This document shows, one piece after another, positions 1 to 12,207 of a DNA stretch of 64,000 bases. The DNA is from Thamnaconus septentrionalis. Taxonomy: Eukaryota; Chordata; Actinopteri; Tetraodontiformes; Monacanthidae. Each line of letters opens with the position of its first letter. The stretch's first letter is position 1. Location of the stretch: NCBI GenBank assembly GCA_009823395.1, contig CM020517.1:15965501-16029500 (forward strand), read 5' to 3'. The notes beneath the pieces were generated by a model. It had not been told where the DNA came from, did no database searches, and saw nothing but the letters and a program-made list of their open reading frames with translations. A program made the position numbers and the translations under genes.

Positions 1-1975
1 ATACTTGTGGTTGCTAAGAGATTCAATGATATTTGCTTGATGTGTCTGTTTTGAAATGATTTTGCGCATCAGTGCCAATCTGGAGACGTACACACTTTAT
101 ACCACCCAACCACCACCATCCTCTTCCTCTTTCTGTCTCTCTGAAATATCAGATAAAAAGCAAGTTTTTACCTGAATAATCCAAAGGGTTTCTAAGTTTG
201 TGTACACCTTCATTTGGGAGGGCTGATGGGTGGTGGTGGTGGGGGGGGGGTGTTCAGCCTGCTCTCCGTAACCTGCTCAGAGACAGTGGTCTTGAGTCTC
301 GAGCTTCTCAGACACTCTCCCACCGCGTGGCTCTTTCTTCCTTTCAAACCTGCTCACGAGCCACATCTCTTCTTTTGTGGCGAACTGCTGCTGCTATAGA
401 GCGTGCACGGGCAGGAAGTCGTTCCAATACATCACAGGAAGTGCGCAGAAATATGTGTTCAGACAGCTGCCGCAGCATAGATTCAGTGTCACTTGTGATG
501 AAACCACCCAAGCATTTTCCGTTGAAGCTCGCGACCCGAGCGCAAAATCTAAGCCGCTGGCGCGACTGGTCGTATTTTTTTTGTTTGGCGAGTCGACGTG
601 AAACAAACCACACAGAGCACTAAAAATAAGGCCGCGCTCGTCCATTTCACTGCAATGCGTGATTTATGATAGCGGACGGTTGTCTCAGAAGAGCCTTTGC
701 CATCTTTGGAGAACATCTTGCAGGGTATCCCTCACTACCCCCTCGACCGCGTGCATCAATACTCCCGAAATGTGGTTGGAAATCACATTGTGTTACGCAA
801 ATGAGCGCAGATGTTACCAACGCGTGCAGGAAGTTTTCCGACCCTTCTCCTGCAAGCTTCTTGCGACGCAGGTGCTGGCCTCGTTCGCTTGCAAGCGAGC
901 GACCCCTTTGGTTTTGAGTCCATGCTCAACTTTGAGCGGCATTGACGGCGCCAACAAAAACCTTGAACAGCGAGCATATTCAAGTTATTTTTAGCTGGAG
1001 CTGCACCTTTGGCTTATTTAGATTTAAACGTCAGCCTGTGCGCTTACGCTATCATGTGGTATGATGTGGGGCGAAGTTCAAGTGAAACTATCTACAGGGC
1101 AGAGGCGAGCATGGGAAACACAAGTCTTACTTTGAAAGCTTTTACCCAAGAATAAGGCCTGGAGGTACAATACCTCTGTGCATTTTCCATATGATATTCA
1201 TTTCCATTATTGAGGTCATCCGTGTCCTGAAATCTGCCACAACGAGTTCTCCTCAGGAGTTGTGCTCTCCTTTCACACAGTGGCCGCACTCTGCCAAGGC
1301 ATATTTGGTTTCTTGCTCGGCTAATTACATCCAACAATGTCCATACGGTCGTGCAGCATCCCTCTAGGGCTCCTTTCACATGTTCAGATTCTATACCAGG
1401 TCACGGCAGTGTCAAGGAAGGAGAGAAAGGACTATTGTACACAAGGGCTCCAAGACGGAGAATTGATGACACAGGGGAATGGGTGAGCTGGAGCAACAGA
1501 ATATTGAGGTTATGATAAACTGTGCGCAACCAAACATAAATGATCAGAATGTGAGATGGTTATCATAAAATCACCAAAACAAAAGTTTAAAAGCGACTGA
1601 GGCAAGTCTTTAATATTGTGAAAACATCAATTTACATACAGACATCATTGCTTTTATACCTATTTACATTGTGAATACATTCACCTAGTTGCATAACCTA
1701 AAGGTCCCAAGATTCACTTTACCATTAACATTTATCTCTAGCCTTTCAGTCAGCCCCCCGAGAAATGACAAACGCCCGTCCTTTAAACCACTTTTAAAAA
1801 TGAAAGAAGTCCAAACACAAAGTTTTAGAAATCAAACTTTGGTGATGTCACAAAGGGTGTTGGCACCTCAACATAGCTAAGTGACAACATCCCCAATGAG
1901 CCTGCCTGTCTCATACCGTTTGTGCCCATCCAAACATTTAATGTCCAACAAAGTATATAGAAGTATAGTATAGTA

Positions 1976-2009
<34 letters not shown>

Positions 2010-2330
2010 TATATAGTAGTATATAGAAAACTAAATACAAATGTTCATGTGTGGTTGTAAACAGAGGGCTAAATAAGAGAATTTTGAGTTGTATTATTAT
2101 AACCTATTTATGGAATCTAGGATAAAATATATTGAATACATACGTGTGTGTGTGTGTGTGTGTTTACATGTATTTAATAGCAATATGGGCCCTGCAAAAG
2201 ACTTTATAACGCTTGTTGGTTGTATCATCATTCAAGTGATTGCTACACTATTTATGCAAAACTAGTCATCAAAAACACATGAAACAACACACAAACTTCA
2301 GTTCGGTTTGCCGCCCTCTGCCAGAAACAT
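1..2330. other. Gene-free left edge with a CpG-rich patch
   Basis: I see no supportable gene here. Open frames on both strands around 200-1000 look like chance frames: they overlap one another and lack recognisable domains or a convincing splice structure. The part from about 480 to 960 is visibly richer in CpG than the AT-rich sequence on either side, so it could be an unassigned promoter or an old CpG island. From about 1500 to 2300 the sequence is AT-rich with simple repeats. Confidence 0.5.
1977..2008. repeat. (TA)n microsatellite
   Basis: A run of about 16 TA units flanked by imperfect TAGTATA copies on both sides, so the whole tract can fold on itself. A short (TG)n run follows at about 2143-2162. 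Confidence 0.95.
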
Positions 2331-2688
2331 TCAGACTGGTTTCATTTTCCCACCCAGCAGCAGAATAAGCTCGGCCAGCATCCAGCCAAGACGCAGTTTC
2401 CTGGTTGTACTCATCCGCATCTGGACATGGTAGAGGAAAACAACAATGCACTGGGTCTCTGTCAAGCCTCCAGGCACGGCAGTGGTGAGGCCGAGGGGAT
2501 ATTTTTGGTTTCTGAAGAAGAGGCGTAAAAGTGCCAGAGCGTGACCTCCAACTTCCTTTGAGGATATGGTTAGGGACAGTAGACCCACTGAAGGCTCCAA
2601 CAGCTGGAAGCAGTTGTTGTACAGCGGGAGTCCAGATAGACGCTGAAGCAAACACACGCACCTTCGTACTCTCTTTATTTCAGTCATC
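2331..2688 (-). CDS. Putative terminal exon of an unrecognised gene
   Basis: On the minus strand a splice-acceptor-like pyrimidine/GTGCAG junction precedes an open frame that starts with ATG at 2687 and runs to a TGA at 2331. The predicted peptide is about 118 residues. Its middle and end are rich in Leu with regularly spaced hydrophobic residues (LLRLFF, LGWMLAELILLL), which suggests packed amphipathic helices of ARM/HEAT type. A second possible acceptor (TTTGCTTCAG) lies about 50 bases inside. I do not recognise the family and found no upstream exon between here and fam167b. If the exon is real, its gene must use very short exons nearby or have fam167b nested within it. A pseudogene relic or a chance open frame are the alternatives; a second minus-strand frame is also open across the region. 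Confidence 0.28.
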
Positions 2689-2699
2689 CTGCACGACAA

Positions 2700-3792
2700 A
2701 CAAACGAAGGTGTCCTCTTGTAACCCTTGCGATCGCTGCAGCGGTGGTAACTGCCAAGAGGCGGTATTTTCAAATGCTCTTTAAATTTTTGTGATTTTCA
2801 AAACCAACCCTACGCAAATAATGGGGTAGGGCGTTCAGAGTGAACGCTCCAGAGTAACCTGAAAACTGAAAAGGAAATACGAAAGACCAGGAAGAAGAAG
2901 CTTTTGTGAGTTTAAGTCAATGGTTTGCTGCTTAAGAAATTAACTGTGGCTGCGAGCTCCGCATTTCCTCATGGAACTGAAGGCTATTCTTGTTGAACAA
3001 CATTATTTTGCTGTGCTGTGCACTGGCTTTGGCAAAGGTTCCATTAATAACAACAACAACAACAACAGAGTTCCATTAACTTGCTACCCAAGCCGTGGTG
3101 ACTGTAACACACTGGATTGGTCAGCTTGAATTGAAATAGACAAAGGGTTCAATCAATCACCTCCACAGTTCTTCCTCCGTTACCAAACTCTTTCTTTGGG
3201 CATTTTACCAGACAGATATGTGAAATAAATCCGAAGGATTGAGGAAACGTTCTGTCTCTCATGCTACGTTGTCTCTGGTTGAAAGCCGCTCAACTGGAGC
3301 AGGAAGGTTTTTTTTTCTTTCAAATAAAAGTTTGACTATCTACAGACCTTTGTTGACCTTTGTACAGGAAATAATCTGATCAAATAGAACAGTCTGCACG
3401 TCTATAAAGCTCCCAGGGGCGTTTGCCCTATTTTCAAAAGAAAGCTTCCTATATTTTACTACATCAATGACTAAGAGAAAAAAAAACAACAAGAAAAAAT
3501 ATGATTAGATATTTTTACATTTAGTCCATTTTAAGCTCTTGGTTTCTATGCAGCTACACTGTTGCTGTGGTAAAAGGCACGTTAGAGTTGCCGACTCTTC
3601 ATCCACCAGAGAGGTATGTGGATATCCAGACCAGGGTGTGTTTGCCCCTACAGGTCTGCACGCTGAACCTTCTTCCTCAAGCCGGGGAAGCACATCAGCG
3701 TTGGGCAAATACCTCAAAAACATTTTATACTCTGTTGCCAAACCACTCCTAGAGGAAGAAGATAACCCTGTCCATGCTGTGATAGGAACAGG
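2700..3792 (-). other. Probable fam167b 3'UTR and AT-rich spacer
   Basis: Immediately downstream of the fam167b stop on the minus strand. It holds a short (AAC)n run at about 3047-3067 and A/T homopolymers. There is no coding signal beyond chance frames, and I could not identify a clear minus-strand AATAAA, so the 3' end of the transcript is unplaced. Confidence 0.4.
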
Positions 3793-4765
<973 letters not shown>

Positions 4766-5102
4766 CTACTTTTAATCCAGCAAAACCCACGGCAGCAATT
4801 CCCAGATTTCCTAATATCCTTGCACCATCCTTGCAATTAAAGTCTTTTCGTAAACTTTTATCAGTGCCCAAAACAACAAGAAATGAAAATGAAAGTAGGG
4901 TGTTATTAGGCAATGATAAGGTGCAATTATAATAGCTTAATGGTGATATGGGTGGTTAAATATCAGTAAAACTATTGTTGTTGCTGCTGTTTAGTGTGCT
5001 AAATAAAATAAACCGCATTAGTTCCGGGAGTCGAATGACCTATAACGTCGTATTAAGCATCCGAGCACACGAAAACACAACTTTTGAGTTGCATTGTATT
5101 CA

Positions 5103-5147
5103 ATAATAATAATAATAATCATTCATTCATTCATCTTCTATACCCGC

Positions 5148-5218
<71 letters not shown>
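5103..5218. repeat. (AAT)n microsatellite with embedded ATTC/L2-tail fragment
   Basis: AAT units at about 5103-5119 are followed by four CATT units and about 17 bases (CTTCTATACCCGCTT) that match the 3' end of the L2-like element at 8305. A second pure AAT array of roughly 23 units follows, to about 5218. The tract lies in the intergenic promoter region between fam167b and mtmr9l and is likely length-polymorphic. Confidence 0.9.
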
Positions 5219-5219
<1 letters not shown>

Positions 5220-5479
5220 CCTTATGTAATAAAATAAAACGTTTAATAAAAACCTATGGATTATTAAAAGTAGTTTTTGGATTCTGACAATTCATGTGTA
5301 ACGTCAATCCCTGAAATCTAAAACCTTTCGCCGAAGTGCTGCTTGTCTGGTAAGGTGTTACTCTAAACGGTGCTGCCACCTGGCGGCCATTCATTATTCA
5401 AACGTCGGATTTCTCGCTCACGTTGTCCGAAAACTTTCCTCAGCATTGTGTGACACACTTGGTTCTCTAAAGGAAACGC

Positions 5480-5765
5480 GCACTTCCGTTTTCTGTCGCC
5501 TCGGCGTTATTTTTCCTCCGCATACCAGAGTCCCCTCGTCTGCCACCTGTGTCTTATAAAAATGTAGCTCGGCCGCGTGCCGAGAGAAATAACTCTATTT
5601 ATAGGCTCCTTATCGTCAAACAAACACAGAGCATCTGCACTCGTCCCCGAGTCGGGCTGCGGGTGCGCGCAGGAGCCGGCGCCCGTTTTCGTTTCGAAAT
5701 TGCGCACAAGGAGAGGCTGAGGTGAAGTGAAGTGAAGTCCGCGGCCACGGCGAGTTGGAACACCG
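5480..5765 (+). promoter_or_regulatory. mtmr9l promoter and 5'UTR
   Basis: CpG-rich sequence directly before the mtmr9l ATG. It includes ACTTCCG (an ETS-type CGGAAGT site on the minus strand) near 5483 and a TATA-like TATAAAAA at 5555-5562, about 205 bases before the start codon. Spacing from the fam167b ATG is about 1.15 kb, so the two genes may share upstream elements. Confidence 0.45.
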
Positions 5766-6371
5766 ATGGAGTTCTCCGAGCACATCAAGACGGCCAACGT
5801 GGAGGATGTTGTGCTGCGGCAGCCGCTGCACCCGCCGAGCAGAGGCACCTTGTGCATCACCGGGCACCACCTGCTCTTCTCGGACAGGGAGGAGGGCGGC
5901 TCCCGGCAAGTTCTGCTGCTCCTCAGGAACGTCGATGCCATCGAGAAGAGGTGAGGTCCGTGAACGCAGCCTGGGTGCGTCTGCCGCGTCTACCGTGACC
6001 TTTTTGTACCTTTTTTTTTTTTTTTTTTTTGTCTCTAGACCCGTGAGCATTTTGATGGAACAGATTTGTTTGCTCGTCGCAACAATCTGAGAGAAAGAGA
6101 GAAACAATCATCACCAAAATTGTCTGTGAGCGCTCCAGTGTCTAATCAATGTCTGATTATCCCCCAAATCCTTTGAACCAGTGTGGAAAACCTTTCGGCC
6201 TATTCAGGCTTCTTCTCTAACGCAGGCGCCGCTGAAAGGTTGGACATCCTTTGTGTTGCCATGTGTCTGTTCTCTTCTCTGCTGCTCTTGGTTGACCACA
6301 GCGCTGAGCTGAGCTCAAATAGGAAATTAGCCAACAAGGTTCACAACCATAAGTTTTCTCTTCTGGGCCAC

Positions 6372-6411
<40 letters not shown>

Positions 6412-9400
6412 ATGCTCACAGTGTTGTTTGTTGCGGTCGCTTGCTACTAACAGCTTTTATCAGCTTTCTAACAGTTGACGCACTGTACTACGTGATGTTT
6501 GGTCGGCAGGAGTACAAGGAACAGAGTAAATGACCCCCTCCAAAACACACCCAACCACACACACGCACACACACCCACACGCTGAAAGAGTTCGCTTTCA
6601 TTTTCCGCTGTTGCAAAGTTTCTCTGTGCACTGCTTGAGTTACTCCATCCCAGGAGGAAGTGAGCGAAGAGGTTCAACGTCGAATGGTTTTGAGTCAACG
6701 TTTCTGTTTTTGTGTGTGTGTTTCTGTGTGTAGAACATCTGCATCTTCGGGGACTATCAAGATTAAGTGCAAGGATCTGCAGATTCTCCACCTCGACATC
6801 CCAGGCATGGAGCAGTGTCTCAACATTGCCCACTCCATTGAGGTGGAATCATTTGAAAGAACAAAAAAAAAGAAAAATCACTATTGCTGCTAATAGAACA
6901 CAAAACTATTTGTCAGTGTAATTGTGTCTTGACTCTCTCTCTCTGTCCAGACCCTGTCAAGTCTGGACACGGTGTCGGTGATGTACCCCTTCTTTCACAG
7001 GCCCCCGGATCTCAGTTTGCAGGGCCAGTGGGGCCTCATGCCTCCTGGGGAGCACTACAGTCAACTAAAGGAGATGGTAAACAACATTCATGGTACTTTT
7101 GAAAGACTTTGCAAATCATAAAGCAGTGTTTTTCAACCCGTGTGCCGCGGCACACTAGTGTACGGTGAGATGGTGTCAGGTGCGACGTGAAAAATGATCC
7201 AATTTCATTTTCAATTAATTGTTTGAAAATAATAATGTTCCATTGTAAAGTGACTGTGATATAAAAGGAATGTGAGTCTATTTACCTTCATCACACCCTC
7301 CCATTATATCAGCTTTGTGTGCATCTAAACAGGTTTCACACTAAGTGAGTCTAAATTAATTAAGAGACTATATTGCCATTATTAGGCTAAAAATTGACAT
7401 TTTAAAAAATATATATTTTTGGTTGGTGATGTGCTATGAGATTTTTTTCTCAGTGCCGTGGCTCAAAAAATGTTGAAAAACACTGTCGTAAAGTGAGGAT
7501 GTCAGTCATGCACCCACTCCCAACAATGATCCAGCGCTAACATGAGCGGGAAACAGAATGTTTTCAAGGTTCAAGAGTCAGGATATCCCTATTGCTTAGC
7601 TTTCATTTGTTTCCCTCCGACTCCTGAATGTGCTGCATGCAGCTTAAATCTAATAAACTGACGCCTTCCTGTGGGAGCTGCACGTTGCCATGGTGAGGGG
7701 TGGAGCCTGAGGGTGGCATTGTTGTGTATTTTTTTTTTTTTTATGGGCACAATGTTCCCAGAACATGCAGGGTATCTGCGGCCTTCATCCGCTCGGCCTG
7801 GCCAGCGTCCGAGTGGAGTGGTTTTAAATTAAGTTTGTTGCTTCCTGTAAGTGTCCTCGTTTGTTTCTCTCGAGGAGAATCTAAGCGTATCTGTTCGTCA
7901 GCAGTGTTTGCTCGCAAGAAGATCCACAGTTAAATTTTGAGTTCTCTTCAGAAAGGCAGCACGATCAGAACCTCACAAGTCTGATTACAATCACTGATGA
8001 TGTCATGAAGTCTAGTCGTTTTCTGTCACAATTGTCAGGTCAAAAAATTTGTCATGTTCAAGCATGTTGCTGTTGTTTCTGGAAATTCTCTTGCTGTTTT
8101 CTGATCAGTCAGCACCTGGAAATTTCTTGTTGCCACAAAGAGAGTATTAACAAGGCCACGGACTTAAAAAATATATAAATATGTTTTATACTTTTTATCC
8201 TAGTTGGAAGAGTTTAGGATATCACAATTGTGTTTTCCCAGAGACAAAACGTGTAAAATGAATCTAGTTTTTAATTGATTGTATTTTTTGCTCTAATTTT
8301 TCATAATTCATTCATTCATTCATTCATTCATTCATTTATTTTCGATATACCCGCTCGCTTCTCCTGCACTCACAGTTGCAGGGGTTGCCAGAGAGAATCC
8401 CAGTTGTCTTTAGTTGAAGGCGTGGTTACATCCTGGACAATTCGCCAGTTCATTGCAGGGCAACAAATAAAGAATCATTGACACTCCCTCCTATGGCCAG
8501 TTTAGAGTTCCCATTTCACCTCACATGTGTTTTTGGACTGTGGGAGGAAGCCGACATATCTTGAAAGAACCCACGTAGACATGGGGAGAGCATGCACGAC
8601 AATGCAACAAGGGTTACAGCTTCCACCTGCATTCGTTGGGTGTGAATTCCTCAATGAGTGATTTAGAGCAGAAATAACAGAGAAGATGAGGAGGTTTCTT
8701 TGTGAGGGCCCCCTTGATGCACTGGGAGGACATTTGACCTTTGCTGAGCATGTTCTTCGTTTCAAACAGAGACTTGGTTGTATGTGCAGGGAGAAAATGC
8801 TCTGTTACCATCACTGTTCATTCATTCTCAACCGCAACCACCGTAACCTTGGTCCCGCTCTTTTGCAGCACGGGGCCTGGAGGCTGAGCACCGTGAACGA
8901 AGACTACTCGGTGTGTCCCACTTATCCCCCGGCCGTCATCGTCCCCAAGAGCGTCGACGACGACACGCTGAAGAGGGTTGCCAGGTTCAGGCAGGGCGGC
9001 CGCTTCCCCATCCTGTGCTACTACCACCAGAAGAACTGCACGGTGAGGCGCCTGGCCGCACTGCTGCCGCTACATTGAGAGGAAATGAAAACTCAAAACT
9101 CAAAAAGGAACTGACAACTTCCTCAGGTAATCATGCGCAGCGGTCAGCCTCTGATCGGAGCCAACAAGAGGCGCTGCAAGGAGGACGAGGACCTCCTCCA
9201 GGCTGTGATCCAGGGCTCCGACAAGGGTTACATCATCGACACGCGCTCCAGTCAGCAGGCGCAGCAGGCGCGCATGGCCGGCGGAGGGTTCGAGTCCAAG
9301 TCGTCGTACAGCCGCTGGAAGAGGCTGCACAGACAGATGGAAAGGTGCGCTTGTGCTCGTGCGTGATGACCTGATGCTGAATGTTGTTTTTGGTCAACGC

Positions 9401-11643
9401 TGATCAAACTGGCCTCGGCCGTCGCAGGGGAAAGCCCCTGCAGGAGAGCCTGATCAAACTGGTCGAAGCCTGCGGCGACGCGTCGCACAACATGGACCGC
9501 TGGCTCAGTAAGCTGGAGAACTCAAAGTGGCTGTCTCACGTCCAGACTGCACTGTCAACGGCTGGGCTGCTGGCAGAGTGCGTGGAGAGGTATGAACCAG
9601 CACCCGTGCACTGCACACACATCCAAGTTTTGTTCTGTGCAGAGTGTCCCTTTAAAAGCATTTGCATGAACATGCAGTTGTTGTAGGTATGAATTGTAAA
9701 TTAATGTCTCTCCTGTATCTGCCGCTACTAATATTCTTCCATAGGGGATTTATGTGCACTTTATGGGTGAGACTTGAATTTATGCTGTATTTATTACCAG
9801 TTGCAGTTGTGCTTGCGGCGCCAATCATCAGACTTTCGTATAACTTTGTGTTGTTAATAGCAATGATGATAAATTGAAATGGACTGAACTGTGCTTAATT
9901 GAACTGAATTGAATTGAATTGAATTGAATTTGAATTTTGAATTTATGGCTATAGGGTTCTCTTGTTATACCAAATACGCAATATGCTTTCTTACGTAAAA
10001 TCTTGGTTTGGGAACGATGGTGACCAAATATAAAAGAAGCATTTTATTTTATTACATTGTACTCCGTCTTGATAACATTTTTACGAAGAAATTTGAATGA
10101 AAAGGGCCTTCTGGATGTGATAATCCTAAACATCTTTTTTTATTTTACTGATTTTCCTCCTTTTATTTAATGATTTTTCCAGAGATGGTCACTCGGTCCT
10201 GGTTCATGGCTTTGAAGGAACAGACTCTACTTTGCTCATCAGCACTCTGGCACAGCTCATCATGGACCCATGCTGCCGCACGCTGGAGGGCTTCCTGGCT
10301 TTGTTAGAGAGGGAGTGGGTCCAGGTGAGTGTGCACGGCAACACTGAACGTACTGTATGTCTAGCAAGATTTTGGCAGCGACAGTCTTGGGTCATTGCAC
10401 AAGTCAGTGTGAGTAAGCCACGTGAGTAGAGCAGAGTTTTACTTCCTCATTTGATAAAACAAAGAAAAGATTCTGTAATACTTCTAATAAGTGGTGTAGG
10501 GTGAGAGTTAGTTTTCACGTTTTTGAGGTTTTAATAAACCACAGGTTTAAATTGGCAAAGGTTCAAGTTTATGCTTCAGTTTCAGTTCAGTGAAAAATCT
10601 AAACTGAAAGCATATCTATTACTTTTTCTTTTAGCATCTATAGGTTTGAAGTTAGGCTTCCTTTGACCATAACTTCTGCAGTGTAGACCAAACAGGAAAC
10701 ACAACAACTCAAAGCAAGAAAAAAAAAAATATTGCTGCATGGTGCTGCTCGTGCGTGAAAACAACTCTTTGTCTTCAGCTTAACTCTCTCTCAAGTAGAC
10801 AAACTGTGGAAAATGTTTCTCTTCTTTATCAGGTCGGGGCTATTGTCTCCTTCTACATCCTGGTTTCTTTGCTTTGTTATGTGAACTTGCTAAAGAGCTG
10901 ACTGTAAATTTGGGAGGTCTATTTGCTAAAAATACATTCCTGACTACAAGAATGGCTTTTCTTTGTTCTGAAGGCGGGCCACCCGTTCCAGCAGCGCTGC
11001 GCCCGCTCGGCCCACTCCCACGCCCGTCTCCAGCAGGAGTCTCCGGTCTTCCTGCTGCTGCTGGACTGCGTGTGGCAGCTGTGGCGTCAGTTCCCGCTGG
11101 CGCTGGGCTTCTCCGAGGCGCTGCTGCTGAGGCTGGCCGGCGAGGCCTACTCCTCCGATTACGGCACCTTCCTGTGCAACAGCCATCAGGAGAGGCGGGT
11201 CTCCACGGACAGACACGAAATCCGACGTCGACCGACCAGGTCTGGCTTCTTTCGCTCACCATCTTCTCGTCTTCTCTCGCAGATGCACTCTGGGAGTGAT
11301 GGAGAACACGCACTGTTTGTTCCAGGCCTTGTTGAGGCCAGGCGAGAGAGAATACTACTCCAACCCACTGTATGAGCACACCGAACTGGCAATCTGGCCC
11401 TCGGTCCACCCGCAGTCCCTGCAGCTATGGAGAGGTCAGTTCTTCTATATTATTTTCAGAGCATTGAATTGAACTGTGCAGCTTTGATCATCTCTGGGGA
11501 TGATAGCGCACGTCTTGACTCACACCTGCGTTTGGTCCGCAGCTTTTTTCCTGAGGTGGACCCCGCAGACTCGTCACCTCGAGGAGACTCAGGAGGAAAT
11601 ACGGAACATGGTCATCGAGTGGGGGAAGCTGGCTCTCAGCTGA
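5766..11643 (+). CDS. mtmr9l: Myotubularin-related protein 9-like pseudophosphatase
   Basis: Ten coding exons: 5766-5950, 6734-6842, 6951-7076, 8869-9042, 9127-9344, 9428-9589, 10183-10324, 10974-11239 (or 11194), 11283-11434 and 11543-11643. All phases agree and give 544 residues (529 with the shorter exon 8), against about 549 in human MTMR9. Residues 1-110 match the PH-GRAM domain (TGHHLLFSD, LDIPGMEQCLNIA). The rest is the myotubularin phosphatase fold (RFRQGGRFPILCYYH, MRSGQPL, GYIIDTRS, NMDRWLSKLE). The P-loop reads HGFEGTDST at 333-341 where active members have HCSDGWDRT, so the catalytic Cys and Arg are Gly and Ser: a dead phosphatase. MTMR9 proteins act by binding and stimulating MTMR6/7/8, which hydrolyse PI3P and PI(3,5)P2 on endosomes. 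The protein ends at LALS, short of the C-terminal coiled coil I recall in MTMR9. Roughly 50% identity to human MTMR9 at the N-terminus and the fam167b neighbour favour the MTMR9LP-side paralogue. Confidence 0.88.
6374..6411. repeat. (CA)n microsatellite
   Basis: About 19 CA units in intron 1 of mtmr9l. A second, interrupted CA-rich stretch follows at about 6547-6580. Confidence 0.95.
7124..7485. mobile_element. Non-autonomous hAT transposon with 8-bp target duplication
   Basis: A 362-bp element in intron 3 of mtmr9l. Its ends are perfect 14-bp inverted repeats, CAGTGTTTTTCAAC and GTTGAAAAACACTG. The flanks are TCATAAAG on the left (7116-7123) and TCGTAAAG on the right (7486-7493), an 8-bp duplication with one mismatch, as expected for hAT insertion. 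The interior has no transposase frame. The GTGCCGCGGCACACTAGTGT stretch after the left end is typical of a repeat family common in fish. Confidence 0.88.
8305..8597 (-). mobile_element. L2/Maui-like LINE 3'-end fragment
   Basis: Starts with an (ATTC)n tail at 8305-8338, then CGATATACCCGCT and a body containing CGCCAGTTCATTGCAGGG, TTTGGACTGTGGGAGGAAGC and CCCACGTAGACATGGGGAG. I recognise these blocks as the 3' end of the L2/Maui-type repeat widespread in fish. The ATTC tail on the left places the element on the minus strand, truncated at its 5' end. No coding remains. Confidence 0.7.
9906..9930. repeat. (GAATT)n short tandem repeat
   Basis: About five GAATT units with degenerate copies on both sides (GAACTGAATT, TGAATTTTGAATTT), in intron 6 of mtmr9l. 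Confidence 0.85.
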
Positions 11644-11817
11644 TGTGTAGTCAGAAAAGGAAGACGTCCAGGCTAAGCAAACAGACTGTGGCCAGTGTTC
11701 AGGAACAGTGTTAAAAAGTTGCAAAAGTTGTTTTTGTCTGCCAGATGTTATTTAAGTCTTAAGAGTTTGTTTCTCAGTGCAAAACATTTCTGATCCTGGA
11801 AGAACTATTGCGTCCTT

Positions 11818-11823
11818 AATAAA
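11818..11823 (+). promoter_or_regulatory. Poly(A) signal of mtmr9l
   Basis: AATAAA about 175 bases after the mtmr9l stop codon, followed by TTGTGTC- and GT-rich sequence suitable for a downstream element. It implies a short 3'UTR. Confidence 0.65.
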
Positions 11824-12059
11824 AAGCAAATGGTTTGTGTCACTGAAACTGTGCGGCTGTCTGTTCTCCATCACTGCCTTAGTGGTTTAAAATTGCATCA
11901 CCAGATTTACTGGAAAGTTGTTGCTTTCCAGTAAACATCATGTTTTGGAACTACAGAGAAATTCACAATGATTCACCTGCAGGCACACATATACACACGT
12001 ACGTATATTTATGCACTCTGTAATAAATATCGTCTGAACGGAAAGGTTGTATAACAGAC

Positions 12060-12207
12060 ACACCTCCCAGTCCTGTTAAGCTCAGCTAAACACTCTTCAC
12101 AATAGAAATCCCTGTGCCAGTCAGCATGTTTGCGCACGCGGAGCTTTGCAGGCCGGAGACTGTAGTCCTGTTCGATCAAGAGCCGCGAGCGCCTGCGATT
12201 AAACCGG
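12060..12207 (+). other. Possible noncoding first exon of tdh
   Basis: A CpG-rich patch ending at CCGG|GTGAGC (donor at 12208), in the gap between mtmr9l and tdh. The tdh start exon has an acceptor-like TTTTTTAAG just before 12517, 14 bases upstream of the ATG. That suggests a 5'UTR intron from 12208 to 12516. The 5' boundary given is only a guess. The rest of 11824-12530 shows nothing else I can name. Confidence 0.35.

Noticed and set aside
5084..5287. Open frame with a poly-Asn run
   Set aside because: Produced entirely by the AAT microsatellite.
6977..7102. Plus-strand frame across mtmr9l exon 3 in another phase
   Set aside because: The exon reads in phase as MTMR9 sequence (VMYPFFHRP); the other frame is a shadow.
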